Assembly: GCA_009841265.1 (NCBI GenBank)
Contig: VXMB01000014.1
Span: 186,001-250,000 of the forward strand
Reading direction: 5' to 3'
Origin: Gemmatimonadota bacterium
GTDB lineage: Bacteria > JAAXHH01
Length of the DNA: 64,000 nucleotides
This document shows positions 24,814 to 34,242 of the stretch, in pieces (the stretch's first letter is position 1; every line of letters begins with the position of its first letter). A model generated the notes under the pieces. The model was not told the origin of the DNA. It did not search any database and saw nothing but the letters and a program-made list of their open reading frames with translations. The position numbers and the translations under genes are program-made.

Positions 24814-25977
24814 TCAACCGGGCACCTGCGCGGCGGAAACTTCGCGGAGGCGGGCTACGATGCCGGGCAGGCTGTCCATGACGCAGTCCACGTCCCCCAT
24901 GGTATTGTCCCGCCCGAAGCTGAACCGGACCGAACCGAGGGCGGTGCGCGGGTCCCTGCCCAGCGCCAGCAGCACGTGGGACGGTTCGATGGCGCCCGAA
25001 GTGCAGGCCGATCCGGTGGACACGGCGATGCCCGCGAGATCCAGGCTCATGATCAGCGATTCGCCTTCCGCGCCGGGGAAGGACACGTTCAGCGTGCCGG
25101 GCAGGCGCCGTTCCGGATGCCCGTTCACCCGCACGCCCTCGATCTCGACCCGGATGCGCGCTTCCAGGGCATCGCGCATTCCGGACAGATGCCGGTATTC
25201 ACTTTCCCGCTCTTCGGCCGCCAGTTCGGCGGCCTTGCCCAGTCCCACGATGCCCACGGTATTCTCCGTGCCGGATCGCACGTCGTTTTCATGATGGCCG
25301 CCGTGGGCTGTGGGTTCGATATCGACGCCCTTGCGGATGTAGATGGCCCCCACCCCCTTTGGGCCGTAGATCTTGTGGCCCGAAAGCGAAAGGAGGTCCG
25401 CGCCCATCGCTTCCACGTCGACCGGCAGCTTGCCGGCGGACTGCACCGCGTCCGTGTGGAAGCACACGCCGCGCGCCCGGGCGATCCTTCCGATTTCGCC
25501 CACGGACTGGACCGTGCCGATCTCATTGTTCGCGTGCATGATACTGACCAGGATCGTCTGGCCGGTCAGGGCGTCCTCCACCTGTCCCGGATCGACCCGG
25601 CCGAATTCGTCCACGGGAAGGTAGGTTACTTTAAAACCTTCCCGCTCGAGAAAAGCACAACTGTTCAGCACGGCCGAATGTTCGATGTTCGTCGTGATGA
25701 TGTGCCTGCCGCAGGCCCTGCGTGCGTAGGCGGTTCCCTTGATCGCCAGGTTGTCGGACTCGGTGCCGCCGCTGGTGAAATAGATCTCGCCGGGCCGTGC
25801 GTTCACCAGGCCGGCCACCCGGGCCCGTGCCTCTTCCACGGCCGCACGCGCATCCTGTCCGTACCGGTGGATGCTCGACGCGTTGCCGAACCGGTTTCTG
25901 AAGAAGGGTTCCATGACATCGAAGACTTCGGACCTGACCGGCGTGGTCGCGTTATGATCCAGGTAGATGCTCGCCAT
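24814..25977 (-). CDS. iscS: Cysteine desulfurase, NifS/IscS type
   Basis: This 387-residue PLP enzyme has all expected sites: YLDHNATTP at the N-terminus, TSGGTESDNLAIKG, IEHSAVL (H100 stacking on PLP), CFHTDAVQSAGK, SLSGHKIYGPKG (PLP-Lys202) and the catalytic loop STGSACTSG with Cys325. It converts cysteine to alanine plus enzyme persulfide, which feeds Fe-S assembly and tRNA thiolation. The Cys loop matches class I (IscS/NifS) enzymes. It is the first gene of a three-gene operon with an IscU-like protein and mnmA. A promoter lies about 100 bp upstream. Confidence 0.95.
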   Translation of the reverse strand: MASIYLDHNATTPVRSEVFDVMEPFFRNRFGNASSIHRYGQDARAAVEEARARVAGLVNARPGEIYFTSGGTESDNLAIKGTAYARRACGRHIITTNIEHSAVLNSCAFLEREGFKVTYLPVDEFGRVDPGQVEDALTGQTILVSIMHANNEIGTVQSVGEIGRIARARGVCFHTDAVQSAGKLPVDVEAMGADLLSLSGHKIYGPKGVGAIYIRKGVDIEPTAHGGHHENDVRSGTENTVGIVGLGKAAELAAEERESEYRHLSGMRDALEARIRVEIEGVRVNGHPERRLPGTLNVSFPGAEGESLIMSLDLAGIAVSTGSACTSGAIEPSHVLLALGRDPRTALGSVRFSFGRDNTMGDVDCVMDSLPGIVARLREVSAAQVPG

Positions 25978-26290
25978 GAGGAGGGCGCTCTCCGGGAAAG
26001 GGGTGGAATCCAGCCCCGTTCATCGATCATTCAAGACGTTCTGAAAACGGCTTCTTCCGTCACGTCAACGGTCTTTGAAATTAGAGATAATCCATTGAAA
26101 TGTCAAGTGTTATCGGGGTTTCACGGCGCGTGCGCGGCCGGTGGATATTCGCCGTAGCCGCTTGACTTTTCGTTCGGGAATCCGTAGTTTTCATAAAGCT
26201 TGAGAAGGTATGCGCGAGTACGCTCTCAAGGCGTTTGCCAGGGGTGCGGATTTCCCCGGAGCGGATGGACGTACCAGGGAGGAGCGGCAC
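25978..26290. promoter_or_regulatory. Divergent intergenic region with promoters for iscS and the lipoprotein gene
   Basis: This 313-bp gap holds no gene. On the minus strand TTGACA (26106-26101) is followed by 17 bp and TAATTT (26083-26078), with a leader of about 100 bp to iscS. On the plus strand TTGACT (26162-26167), 17 bp and TAGTTT (26185-26190) could drive the lipoprotein gene at 26291. The -10 hexamers are weak matches. The middle is AT-richer than the genes. I see no IscR-type site that I would claim. Confidence 0.4.
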
Positions 26291-26920
26291 ATGCATGTAT
26301 TGAAAACAGCGGCTGGACTGGTGGCGATCGTCCTTTTGACGGGATGTACCCACAGCATCCAGTTGAATCCCAACATCGGCCCTTCGGCCAATATTGCCAG
26401 ACCCGTGGATTTGCGTGTCGGCGTGTACATCCCCGAGGAAGTCAGCCAGTTCGTCATCGATGACAGGTCAGATCTCGACAAATACATCTTTGAAATCGGT
26501 GAATCCCTCGAATCGATCATCACGAAATCAGCGAACCGTGTTTTCTCGCGGGTAACGATACTGGATGCGCAACCTACGGGCGTAGTGATCGAGGAAAGCG
26601 CACTCGACCTCGTCATGATTCCCAGGGTGACCGCGGCCATGGTAGCGCTGAACAAGGAAGAAGGTCCGTTTCAGGATGACGCCCGGGGAAACACGGCGAT
26701 CACGGTCGAACTGATGTTCTATGACACGGAGATGATCCAGTACGCATCCGTCATGGCATCGGGCATCGGCATCGCTTCTGAGAGAATCGGGTTCTTCAGC
26801 AGAGGCCAGAGAGAATATGCCGCATCGGTCGAAAGTGCCATTGTAAACCTGAGCAACGACATGGTCCGTCAGATGTACGGCAATTACGACATCCGCAAGA
26901 AGGGCGAAGAGCAGGAATAG
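26291..26920 (+). CDS. Predicted lipoprotein of unknown function
   Basis: This 209-residue protein is read from ATG 26291, with GGAGG upstream; an open frame from 26210 has no signal and is not preferred. MHVLKTAAGLVAIVLLTGC is a lipoprotein signal with lipobox LLTGC. The mature part contains ARPVDLRVGVYIPEEVSQFV, SITSANRVFSRVTILDAQP-like segments and a C-terminal helix ending in acidic residues. It resembles periplasmic lipoproteins of the FCB group with an ABC-transporter-auxiliary or CsgG-like look, but I cannot name a family. It precedes a short unknown gene and the two GWxTD proteins on the same strand. Confidence 0.7.
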   Translation: MHVLKTAAGLVAIVLLTGCTHSIQLNPNIGPSANIARPVDLRVGVYIPEEVSQFVIDDRSDLDKYIFEIGESLESIITKSANRVFSRVTILDAQPTGVVIEESALDLVMIPRVTAAMVALNKEEGPFQDDARGNTAITVELMFYDTEMIQYASVMASGIGIASERIGFFSRGQREYAASVESAIVNLSNDMVRQMYGNYDIRKKGEEQE

Positions 26921-26993
26921 CGCCGGAACCAGGCTTCGGCCGCGCCCGACGGAATCACGTCAGCAGTACTCGCGTCAACCCGGGTAACCACTT

Positions 26994-27557
26994 ATGGCGG
27001 GGATGTCCCTCAGAGACCGCTGGATTTACGGCTTGCATACCTGGTGGGGCCGATACCGTAACGCCGCGTTCAACCTGTCCGACATCCGCAACCGGCCGGT
27101 CCGGTTGTTGATCTGCCTCCCGTCGAGCTCCGAAGAAGCCCGTGAAGCGGCCGAGATCATCCCCGAACTGGTTGCGTGCCTGGACGCGGAGGTCGTTTTC
27201 GTGGTCGGCGAACCGCGATCCGTCGAGTTTTGCGACCCGTCGGATGCACGCATCACCGTGGTGCCGTTGGACCGGAGCGCCCGATGGTGGTTCGGCCTGC
27301 CTTCCTTCCGGATCGTCGACCGGTTGTCGGAAGCGGGGCTCAACCTGGCCGTCGATCTGAATCCAATCGCGGAACTGCTGCCCGCCGTACTATGCCAGAG
27401 AATCGGTGCGAGGATTCGCCTGTGCCTGGACGATCCGCAACGGGGGTGCGTGTTCAACGTGCGGGTCCTCCTTGCGGAAAAACAGGACACGCCGTATGCG
27501 CGTATGCTGCGGGTCGTCCAGGCCGTCGCCCGCCCCGTGTCTCATCCCCGGATTTAA
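26994..27557 (+). CDS. Hypothetical protein with a GT9-like/DUF6913-like Rossmann segment
   Basis: A 187-residue soluble protein beginning MAGMSLRDRWIYGLHTWW. It has RPVRLLICLPSSSEEAREAAEIIPEL, VVFVVGEPRSVEF, LNLAVDLNPIAELLPAVLCQRIGARIRL (all within 60-165), which read as alternating strands and helices of a Rossmann-like fold. The layout recalls the N-terminal half of GT9 proteins, where a name or sugar-nucleotide site would follow, but the second half is absent, so it is unlikely to be a transferase. It lies 73 bp after the lipoprotein gene and 111 bp before the first GWxTD gene, same strand. Function unknown. Confidence 0.55.
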   Translation: MAGMSLRDRWIYGLHTWWGRYRNAAFNLSDIRNRPVRLLICLPSSSEEAREAAEIIPELVACLDAEVVFVVGEPRSVEFCDPSDARITVVPLDRSARWWFGLPSFRIVDRLSEAGLNLAVDLNPIAELLPAVLCQRIGARIRLCLDDPQRGCVFNVRVLLAEKQDTPYARMLRVVQAVARPVSHPRI

Positions 27558-27668
27558 CTTGACACCAGGCCCTCCAGCCGGGATATTCAATCAGGGTCTG
27601 GACAAGCCGAATCCCGTGCGACCGGGAACCGCTTGTCATCCAACCAAATCGATCCCCCCGCTGATCTT

Positions 27669-30275
27669 ATGTCCGCCCTGTCTCCTCGACCGCTCCTTTG
27701 TCGTACTCTGGCCGGATTCCTGCTGTCCTGTTGCCTGATGAGTCCCATCGCGGACGCGACGGCATCGAATACACAGCCCGAACACGGACCAGCCATGCCA
27801 GCCATGCCAGCCATGCCGACCGAGTCGGTCGAGCCGGCCAGCTTGGGCGCTACGCTGGATGCCCTTCTGGCAGAAGGCATATCCCTCTACGATCAACGGA
27901 AATTCGAGGAAGCCAAAACAGTCTTCGAGGAGGCGGTCCGCCTCAAGTCCAGGTCCGGGGAAGCCCGGTACTGGCTGGGCGTCAGCCACTATGAACTCGG
28001 GGAAGACCGGGAAGCGGCGAAACAACTGCGAATCGCCGTGCGGCACGACCGGAAGAACCCGGATGCGCACCTCGCCCTGGGCCGGACGTACATGCGCATG
28101 AAGAACCGCATGGTCGACGCGCGCAAGAGCCTCAAGCAGGCCCTCCGTTACGATCCGGAACACTCCGAAGTGCACTACTACCTGGGCATCTCGTACATGG
28201 CCCAGAGCAAGAGAGATCCCGCGGCGCCGCTCTACGTGATGCAGGCCCGGAGATCCTTCGGCCGGGCGGCGGCGGCGAATCCCCTGCACCCGGACGCCTA
28301 CTACCGGTTGGGGCTGTCCTACGAAAACCCCTCTCGCGATTACAAGAAGGCGCTGGCCCTCTTCTACCGGCAGTTGATGGTAAAACCGGATCACCGCGAT
28401 GCGCTCGACCACCTGGAGCGATGCAGTTACATGCTCAAGCAGTTCCAGGGCGGCATAGACCTCCTGACGCAGGTGGTCGAAGCCCACGGGAACGCCGTGC
28501 CGGACTACGTGCATACTTTGATCAACAAGCTCAGGGCCACGTCGTTGCAGTCCCAGAGCCGATACGCCGAAGCGGACCAGGCCTACGGGGAATTCCTGGC
28601 CGGCGCGGCGCCGGAGGTACGCGCGCACTACATGGACCTGGCCTACGTGACAGCGGAGGAAGAATTCCGGCAATACCAGGCGCTGGAAACGGAAGAAGCG
28701 AAAGCGGAATTCAGACGCAGGTTCTGGGCGGCCCGCGATCCGAAACCGGCCACCGCCGTGAACGAGCGGCTCGTGGAACACTACCGGCGGGTCATGCACG
28801 CGCGGGAGCATTTCTCCAGGGGTCAGCAGCCGTGGGATCGCCGCGGCGGGATCTATATCCGGTACGGCGAACCGGACGATCTGCAGCACTTCATCATGCA
28901 GACCGGCGAGAACGCCATGAAAAACTACCAGCCGACCGGCGACGCCCGTATCGATGCGATCCGGGAGCGCAACTTCATATTGCGGTATCGCCTGAAGGTC
29001 GATAACGCCGGCATGACTTGGAGCGACCCGGCAACGCGCGGCACCCGAGATCCCGATGCCGGGGACTACCTGCCGGAATTGGAAGCACAGCAGGATGACT
29101 ATTCAAATATCGTTTCGTCCGCGGTTAGAGGGGGATTCAGCAATTCGGATCCCGTTCAGGCCGGGTCCACCAGGGCGCAATCACTGGGCTTCCTCGCCGA
29201 AAGCTGGGTATACCTCGAGCACGATCTCGAGTTGTTCTTCGTCGACCAGGTTGGGGTCGGCAAGTTTGACTTTCCACTGCAGGTGCACGAGACGAACATC
29301 GCCGAAGCCGTCGTCCAGGACAAGTATCATCCCAGGCGTATCGCGGCCGCATTGATTGAGCAGACTCCGGAGTCTTACCAGTTCAACTACGGCGGTGGAC
29401 CGCTGCGGTTCATGTACGACATCGTGTCATACAAGGGCCGGGACGGCCTGGCCGAAGTGGAAACCGCCTACATGGTCCCGGCCGAACAACTGGAAACGGT
29501 GAATGACGGGCAGGGATTGCGCACGTGGTTTGACGGCCACATGGTGTTTCATGATGACGATTACAACCGCGTGGCCCAGACTTCCAGGCGTATCGGACCC
29601 ATCGACCGGCCGCTCGTACCGGCGTCCGGGAACGGTCCGGGTATCGAACTTCATACAGGCATGATGGAGATGGAAGCGCCTCCCGGCAGTTTCCATGCCG
29701 CCATAGAAGTCCAGGACGAGACAACCCGGCGCATCGGCATATACGAACAGGCCTATGCCGTTCCCGATTACGCCGGAGACGCGCTGGTGTTGAGCGATAT
29801 CAAGCTGGCGGTATCCATCGCACCGGCCGATTCAACCCACGGCCCCTTCGTGCGCAACGGACTTGAAATCGTACCCAATCCGGCGCGCATGTACCAGCGC
29901 ACCGACCCCGTCCACTTCTACTACGAGATCTACAACCTCGCCCTGTCCGAGTCCGGTCGAACCGCTTACCGGGTGGAACTGGAAGTGAAGAACAAGGACC
30001 GGCCGCAGAACCTCTTCTGGCGTATTCTGAAGGGGATAGACCGGCTGGTTCGGCGTACGGACAACGAACAGTCCGTGCTCATGGTATTCGAGAACGAAGG
30101 AAACCGCCCGGACGAGTACAGTTACACTTCCATCGATACGGGGGCCACACCCACCGGCGCCTACGAGATGACGGTTCGCGTCACGGACCTGCATTCCGGA
30201 CAAACCGCCACGCGGCATAAAGTCTTCGTCGTGACCAATGACCGGGTCGCGGAATTCAAGGCGGACACGGAATAG
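27669..30275 (+). CDS. TPR protein with GWxTD-type domain (first of a tandem pair)
   Basis: An 868-residue exported protein. ATG 27669 opens a signal peptide (SPRPLLCRTLAGFLLSCCLM); the TTG at 27633 upstream is less likely. After a linker with three AMP repeats come TPRs (about residues 70-230: EGISLYDQRKFEEAKTVFEEA, EARYWLGVSHYELGED and further copies). The GWxTD-family core lies near residues 340-410: FWAARDPKPATAVNERLVEHYRRV, then PWDRRGGIYIRYGEPDD. The signature itself reads PWDRRGG rather than GWxTD. The C-terminal half is beta-rich (YYEIYNLALSESGRT). Such proteins are widespread in Gemmatimonadota-like and Latescibacterota-like genomes and are uncharacterised. A paralogue follows 38 bp downstream. 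Confidence 0.8.
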   Translation: MSALSPRPLLCRTLAGFLLSCCLMSPIADATASNTQPEHGPAMPAMPAMPTESVEPASLGATLDALLAEGISLYDQRKFEEAKTVFEEAVRLKSRSGEARYWLGVSHYELGEDREAAKQLRIAVRHDRKNPDAHLALGRTYMRMKNRMVDARKSLKQALRYDPEHSEVHYYLGISYMAQSKRDPAAPLYVMQARRSFGRAAAANPLHPDAYYRLGLSYENPSRDYKKALALFYRQLMVKPDHRDALDHLERCSYMLKQFQGGIDLLTQVVEAHGNAVPDYVHTLINKLRATSLQSQSRYAEADQAYGEFLAGAAPEVRAHYMDLAYVTAEEEFRQYQALETEEAKAEFRRRFWAARDPKPATAVNERLVEHYRRVMHAREHFSRGQQPWDRRGGIYIRYGEPDDLQHFIMQTGENAMKNYQPTGDARIDAIRERNFILRYRLKVDNAGMTWSDPATRGTRDPDAGDYLPELEAQQDDYSNIVSSAVRGGFSNSDPVQAGSTRAQSLGFLAESWVYLEHDLELFFVDQVGVGKFDFPLQVHETNIAEAVVQDKYHPRRIAAALIEQTPESYQFNYGGGPLRFMYDIVSYKGRDGLAEVETAYMVPAEQLETVNDGQGLRTWFDGHMVFHDDDYNRVAQTSRRIGPIDRPLVPASGNGPGIELHTGMMEMEAPPGSFHAAIEVQDETTRRIGIYEQAYAVPDYAGDALVLSDIKLAVSIAPADSTHGPFVRNGLEIVPNPARMYQRTDPVHFYYEIYNLALSESGRTAYRVELEVKNKDRPQNLFWRILKGIDRLVRRTDNEQSVLMVFENEGNRPDEYSYTSIDTGATPTGAYEMTVRVTDLHSGQTATRHKVFVVTNDRVAEFKADTE
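27791..27819. repeat. Three 9-bp repeats in the GWxTD protein leader
   Basis: GCCATGCCA is repeated three times in tandem just after the signal peptide and encodes AMPAMPAMP in the linker. The unit length equals that of the dispersed 9-bp arrays in other genes, but the sequence differs. Confidence 0.7.
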
Positions 30276-30313
30276 CTTCCCGCTTACACCCGCGCGCTGA
30301 AGGACGGCGCAAT

Positions 30314-32686
30314 ATGTCAACCCTGAGCAAAATCCCCGTGCTGCTTGTCCTGCTGATGCCATTCACCTGGCTGCCGCCCGCTGCCGGCCAGGAGGCGGAG
30401 TCCCTCCTGGATCGCGCCAGGGCACAGTACGACCAGGGCGAATTCCAGGGGGCGGAGTCCACGCTGAGAAATCTGCTCGCGGCGCAACCAGGATCGTCCG
30501 TGGCTTACCTTTGGCTGAGCAGCGCGCTGGACCGGCTGGAAAAGTACGACGAGGCCGAGCGCGCCGCAAAGGAAGCCCTGGAGATCGACAGTGCTTCCCC
30601 CGAAATCCTCATCCAACTCGCACGAGTCTACATTCTCAATGACAAGAAGAAGGATGCGCGGGAGGTCCTGGACGAGGCCGAGAAACTGGCGCCGGATATC
30701 GCGGACATACATTACTACCGCGGCCGCACGTACGGAAAGCTCAGGATGGCGCTGTTCCGGCCCCGCACGGCCGAGCGGGAATACAGGATCCAGGACGCGT
30801 CCTACCGGCGCGCCATCGCGTTGGACCCGACTCATCCCGATGCCTACTTTCAACTGGGATATGCCATCGAGGAGATCCAGGACGACCCGGAATCCGCGAT
30901 GGAGTGGTATGCCAGGCAGGCATCCGTGAATCCGTCGCATGATGAAGCGGTTCATCGCCTGGCCTCCTGCGCCGTCGAGTTGGGGGAGTACCAGAAGGGG
31001 TACGCGCAACTGCAGCAGGTCGCCGCGGTCCAGGATTCGGTCGTCAATCCCCTGGTCGAGGGTCTGGCGGCACAACTCGAAGCCTACAGGTACCATACCC
31101 TGGACCAGCACGTGCGCGCGTACCGGGCCATGAGGCGATACGTGGCGGTCCTGTCGGAAATCGACCCCGGTAAAGTCGCCATGTACCAGGATCTGGCCAT
31201 CGTAGCCTCTTCGAAGGAAGCCGAAGCCTTTCTCGAAGCCCCGGAACAGGAAAGGGAAAAGTTGTGGCACACCTACTGGGCGGCCCGTGACCCCGATCCC
31301 ACGACGCGGATCAACGAACGGCTGGTGGAACACTACCGCCGGGTGATCTTCTCCAGGCTGCATTTTTCTACGGGCAAGGACCCGTGGGACCGCCGCGGCG
31401 AGATCTATGTCCGGTACGGTCATCCGGACGACCGACAGCAGTTCATCCTCAAATCCGGGGAAGACGTGGTCAACGCGATTTTCCCGACCGGGATGCGGGC
31501 CGTGGACATGATTCGCGAAACCAGCCGGCAGCGAATTGATATGCAGGTCAGCACCGGGGCGCCGCTCCAGGACTTCGACATATTCAGCACACGGGCCGGG
31601 CGCGAGACCAAGTCGGTGGCATTCCCGACGGAGAGCTGGGTCTACGTTCCCTTCGGCCTGGAGATCTTCTTTACGGATCAGCGGAATTCGAAGGTGTTCG
31701 ACTATCCGCTTGAGGTGATCGATCTGCCGGCCCAGGCGACCAACTTCGGCGCAACGGACCGGCTCGCGTACAGCTTCCTGAACACGCCGAGGAAACAGGC
31801 CGAAGAACTCATCCGGAAAGTACCCGAAACCCATCGGCACGACTACGGCGGCGAGCCGCTTTCGTTTGTATACCAATTGGCCTCTTTCAAAGGTGCCGGC
31901 GACCGGGCCGACGTGGAAGTGGCCTACAGCCTTCCCGCAGCCCAGCTGGGCAACGTGGAAGACGGACTCGGCGAAAGGACCTGGCTGGCCGGCCGAATCG
32001 CCCTGCAGGACATGGACTTCAACTACGTGCAGGCCATGCCCTTCAAGATGGGACCGCTTCGCCGCCCCGTGTCGGCCAAGGACAATCTGCAGCTCAGCAC
32101 GGGCGCGTTCCGGTTCAGTGCGCGGCCCGGGGCGTACCGGTCCGCGGTTTCCCTGCGGGATTCGCTGTCGCAGAAGTACGGCATCTTTACCGCGCCGCTC
32201 CAGATCTCGGACTACAGCGCGGACCGGATGCAGCTGAGCGATGTAAAGCTCGCCGCATCCATCGTTCCCACCGACGCGGCGGGACTGCTCGTCCGCAACG
32301 GCCTGTTCATCACGCCCCACCCCGCACGCCTCTATTCCCGTGCGACGCCGGTGTTCATCTATTACGAGATCTACAACCTGGAGCGGGATGCCGAGGGCCG
32401 GACGGGATTTCGTACGGAGCTGGAGATTGCCGCCAGGGAACCCCGGCGCAATGTCGTCCTCAGATTCCTCACCGCCCTGGGGCGCATGGTCAGCCAGCGG
32501 TCCGACGACCAGACGGCCTACGTGACCTTCGAAGACAGCGGCACGTCGCCGGACGATTTCAAATACACCTCGATCGAAACGGCGGACCTGGATCCCGGGA
32601 CCTATACCATGACGCTGACCGTCACGGATCTCCATACCGGACAGCAGGACACGAAGACGGTCGATTTCATCGTGGTCCAGGGTTGA
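30314..32686 (+). CDS. TPR protein with GWxTD-type domain (second of the pair)
   Basis: This 790-residue exported protein is a paralogue of its upstream neighbour. MSTLSKIPVLLVLLMPFTWL is the signal peptide; AAGGA precedes the ATG. TPRs occupy about residues 25-220 (AQYDQGEFQGAESTLRNLLA, VYILNDKKKDAREVLDEAEK). The GWxTD-family core lies near 315-380: YWAARDPDPTTRINERLVEHYRRV, PWDRRGEIYVRYGHPDD. The beta-rich C-terminal half ends with YEIYNLERDAEGRTGFRTEL and TYTMTLTVTDLHTGQQDTK. Sharing of the whole domain order shows gene duplication. Both should be periplasmic or surface proteins; role unknown. The sulfatase gene is convergent, 14 bp away. Confidence 0.8.
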   Translation: MSTLSKIPVLLVLLMPFTWLPPAAGQEAESLLDRARAQYDQGEFQGAESTLRNLLAAQPGSSVAYLWLSSALDRLEKYDEAERAAKEALEIDSASPEILIQLARVYILNDKKKDAREVLDEAEKLAPDIADIHYYRGRTYGKLRMALFRPRTAEREYRIQDASYRRAIALDPTHPDAYFQLGYAIEEIQDDPESAMEWYARQASVNPSHDEAVHRLASCAVELGEYQKGYAQLQQVAAVQDSVVNPLVEGLAAQLEAYRYHTLDQHVRAYRAMRRYVAVLSEIDPGKVAMYQDLAIVASSKEAEAFLEAPEQEREKLWHTYWAARDPDPTTRINERLVEHYRRVIFSRLHFSTGKDPWDRRGEIYVRYGHPDDRQQFILKSGEDVVNAIFPTGMRAVDMIRETSRQRIDMQVSTGAPLQDFDIFSTRAGRETKSVAFPTESWVYVPFGLEIFFTDQRNSKVFDYPLEVIDLPAQATNFGATDRLAYSFLNTPRKQAEELIRKVPETHRHDYGGEPLSFVYQLASFKGAGDRADVEVAYSLPAAQLGNVEDGLGERTWLAGRIALQDMDFNYVQAMPFKMGPLRRPVSAKDNLQLSTGAFRFSARPGAYRSAVSLRDSLSQKYGIFTAPLQISDYSADRMQLSDVKLAASIVPTDAAGLLVRNGLFITPHPARLYSRATPVFIYYEIYNLERDAEGRTGFRTELEIAAREPRRNVVLRFLTALGRMVSQRSDDQTAYVTFEDSGTSPDDFKYTSIETADLDPGTYTMTLTVTDLHTGQQDTKTVDFIVVQG

Positions 32687-32700
32687 AGGGGCAAAGGGGC

Positions 32701-34242
32701 CTACAACCCCGGCTTCTCCGCGTCCTCCGCGGCCGGCCCCTGCAGGTTGACGTTGTCCCCGGTGGGCCACCGCACGTTGTAGTGCGCGGAGCGGTCCCGC
32801 TTGTATCCGGCGTGCCAGTAGTTGCTGGCCGCCAGCCATTCCAGCAGGTCTTCCTTCATCTTCGCCTTGATCCCTGCATACGCATCGTCGTCCCACCGGT
32901 TCCACAGCTCTGAGGGATCGGCCACCAGGTCGTATAGCTCCCCCTCCTCCTGGCCGATGTAGTAAACCATCTTGTGGGTCGGGCTGCGCATCATGATCTG
33001 GTAGTTGTCCTCGCAAAAGATGTAGTCCCGCGGCGTGACGGAGGAGTCCGGGTCGGCATAGGGCAGTAAGGACCGCCCTTCCAGGTAGGTGGGGACCGGC
33101 ACGCCGGCCGCCTCGAGGATGGTGGGACCCAGGTCCATGAGGGAGACCAGGTCGCTAACGTGGTCGCCCCTTCGCCGGCGGTCCGGGTAGCGGATGATGA
33201 GGGGGATGTGGGTGATGGTGTCGTACATCAGCCACTTGTAGGCCAGGGCGTGGTCGCCCAGGTTCTCGCCGTGGTCCGAGCAGAAGATGACCAGGGTGTT
33301 GTCCAGGTAGCCCCTTTCCTCCAGGGCGTCCAGGATCTCTCCCATCTTCTCGTCCACCGTGGTCACCTTGGCGTAGTAGTGCCGGCGCATGCGGTCGATG
33401 CGTTCGTCGTTGGCCAGGTACATGTTGATGCCGGATTCGTGGCCGGCCGTGGAGAACATCTTCTTCAGCGCTTCGTGCTGGGGCGGCTTTTCCGCCAGTT
33501 CGTTCTCCCGGGTCACCGGCATGGGTATCTCGACATCGTCGTACAGGGCGAGGTGACGGGGGAGCGGGTCCCAGGGTTCGTGGGGACCCGTAAATCCGAT
33601 TTCGAGGAAGAAGGGCTTTTTGCCGCGGTGGCTGCGGATCCAGTTGAGCGCCGAGTTTCCGATGAAGACGTCGCTGTGGAAGCGCTCCTCCTCGTGCCAC
33701 GGCACGCCCTGCAGTCTGGTCCACCAGTCGGGGTCGGTCAGGTGGCGGTCGTTGGGCCGCTCCACGCCGTGGAAGGTCATATACCGGCCCCAGTCGTCGT
33801 CCGCGCCGCCGCCGGCCAGGCTCATCCCGGTCGGGTTCTCGACGACGACCCGCTCGTGGAACCCGCCGGGGATGTCCCGGGGCATGAAATGCATCTTGCC
33901 GATACTGGCGCACCAGTAGCCGCTTTCCGCCAGGTCCTTCACCCAGTTGCGGTGACGGCCCCAGGGCTGGAAACTGTAGACGCCCGTGTTGTGGGGGTAC
34001 ATGCCAGTGAATATGGCGGCCCGCGAGGCCACGCAGGTGGCGCCCGGGCAGTAGGCCTGCCGGAAGGAAACCCCCTCGGCGACCAGCCGGTCGTGGGCCG
34101 GGGTGATCATGTGGGGCTGGTCCCAGCCGCGGATCGTATCGATTCGCTGCTGGTCCGTCATGATGAGGATGATGTTGGGGCGGTCCGGACTGGGCGGGCT
34201 TGACGAGCCAGGCGGGCTAGACGGGCCAGGCGGGCTAGGCAA
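32701..34242 (-). CDS. Type I sulfatase
   Basis: This 513-residue sulfatase has NIILIMTDQQR with the metal-binding Asp, and the formylglycine site GATCVASRAAIFTG (CxAxR type). It also has GKMHFMP, GFTGPHEPWDPLP and CSDHGENLGDHALAYK with the remaining metal ligands. Such enzymes hydrolyse sulfate esters of carbohydrates or small molecules. The Cys must be converted to formylglycine by a maturase that is not in this window. The N-terminal 20 residues (SPPGPSSPPGSSSPPSP) come from a 9-bp repeat array and are not a signal peptide. The start is TTG 34242, overlapping the CNNM/CBS gene end by 8 bp; no nearer ATG precedes the conserved core. Confidence 0.9.
   Translation of the reverse strand: MPSPPGPSSPPGSSSPPSPDRPNIILIMTDQQRIDTIRGWDQPHMITPAHDRLVAEGVSFRQAYCPGATCVASRAAIFTGMYPHNTGVYSFQPWGRHRNWVKDLAESGYWCASIGKMHFMPRDIPGGFHERVVVENPTGMSLAGGGADDDWGRYMTFHGVERPNDRHLTDPDWWTRLQGVPWHEEERFHSDVFIGNSALNWIRSHRGKKPFFLEIGFTGPHEPWDPLPRHLALYDDVEIPMPVTRENELAEKPPQHEALKKMFSTAGHESGINMYLANDERIDRMRRHYYAKVTTVDEKMGEILDALEERGYLDNTLVIFCSDHGENLGDHALAYKWLMYDTITHIPLIIRYPDRRRRGDHVSDLVSLMDLGPTILEAAGVPVPTYLEGRSLLPYADPDSSVTPRDYIFCEDNYQIMMRSPTHKMVYYIGQEEGELYDLVADPSELWNRWDDDAYAGIKAKMKEDLLEWLAASNYWHAGYKRDRSAHYNVRWPTGDNVNLQGPAAEDAEKPGL
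34188..34240. repeat. 9-bp repeat array at the sulfatase start
   Basis: Six 9-bp units (GGCGGGCTT, GACGAGCCA, GGCGGGCTA, GACGGGCCA, GGCGGGCTA and a part) span the N-terminal codons of the sulfatase and the stop codon of the CNNM/CBS gene. On the coding strand the unit reads GCCTGGCCC, the opposite orientation to the arrays in dnaG and hxlA. Confidence 0.7.

Noticed and set aside
30317..33016. 899-codon minus-strand open frame opposite the second GWxTD gene and the end of the sulfatase gene
   Set aside because: It is antisense to a well-supported paralogue pair with signal peptide and TPRs; its composition is typical shadow sequence.
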